This document shows, in pieces, positions 5,434 to 5,582 of a stretch of 5,582 nucleotides of DNA. The stretch comes from CAYLZN01 sp964387935 (lineage in GTDB: Bacteria > Acidobacteriota > Vicinamibacteria > Vicinamibacterales > JAFNAJ01). The DNA is taken from the NCBI GenBank assembly GCA_964387935.1, contig CAYLZN010000361.1, positions 1-5,582 of the forward strand, written 5' to 3'. The notes under the pieces are model-generated. The model did no database searches, was not told where the DNA came from, and saw only the letters and a list, made by a program, of their open reading frames with translations. Made by a program: the position numbers and the translations under genes. Every line of letters begins with the position of its first letter. The first letter of the stretch is position 1.

Positions 5434-5582
5434 ATGCCTCTCCTCCGCACCCGACTGCTCATGCTCGCACTGACCGGCCTGACGATCCTCCCTGGCCTCG
5501 GCGCGGGCCAGCCGGCGCCGACCCCGCCGGGCGCCGCCCAGGCCATCGACCGGCTCCTCGCCGAGATCCGGCAGAAGGACAC
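5434..5582 (+). CDS. Exported protein, N-terminal fragment (3' end outside window)
   Basis: The ATG at 5434 opens a frame running off the window, with 49 full codons visible. It begins MPLLRTRLLMLALTGLTILP, a typical signal peptide: basic residues, a hydrophobic core, then GLGAGQPAP with a probable cleavage near residues 24-28. A Pro/Ala linker follows, then a likely amphipathic helix (AIDRLLAEIRQKD). A weak GGA at 5424-5426 could serve as ribosome binding site. It lies 15 nt after hemE and is probably co-transcribed. The helix recalls the N-terminus of exported SAM-dependent O-methyltransferases in this phylum, but too little is visible to assign a function. Confidence 0.7.
   Translation, partial: MPLLRTRLLMLALTGLTILPGLGAGQPAPTPPGAAQAIDRLLAEIRQKD

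Overview
The window looks like chromosomal DNA from a GC-rich Acidobacteriota member. The strongest taxonomic clue is the minus-strand gene at 1779-3131. Its secreted product resembles the 'VWFA-related Acidobacterial domain' family (TIGR03436), which is highly expanded in that phylum. GC-rich wobble positions throughout, and genes without clear Shine-Dalgarno sequences, fit this. No RNA gene, CRISPR array, transposase or phage gene was seen. No gene-free stretch exceeds about 210 bases.

Layout: (1) 2-1712, plus strand: the 3' half of thrB (homoserine kinase), then thrC (threonine synthase) 7 nt later. These are the last two steps of threonine biosynthesis. A perfect 16-bp inverted repeat lies inside thrB. 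(2) 1713-1778: a short convergent gap filled by TACGCCG-type heptamer repeats. (3) 1779-3131, minus: the exported VWFA-like protein. (4) 3300-4175, minus: an unrecognised protein. Its N-terminal domain resembles a PD-(D/E)xK nuclease-like fold, and its 146-residue tail is rich in Lys, Ala and Pro with no acidic residue, like histone H1. (5) 4176-4386: a divergent promoter region with two TGCTACNNT extended -10 elements pointing outward. (6) 4387-5418, plus: hemE (uroporphyrinogen decarboxylase). A short gap then leads to the start of a signal-peptide-bearing protein cut by the window end.

The housekeeping genes (thrB, thrC, hemE) are ordinary, apart from an Asp-to-Glu change at a key HemE active-site position. 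The less explained material is the nuclease-like/H1-tail protein, the thrB stem-loop, the heptamer array, and two genes whose -10 elements sit exactly 6 nt before the start codon, suggesting leaderless mRNAs. I see no convincing multi-gene novel system. The nuclease-like/H1-tail protein is the best candidate for undescribed biology.
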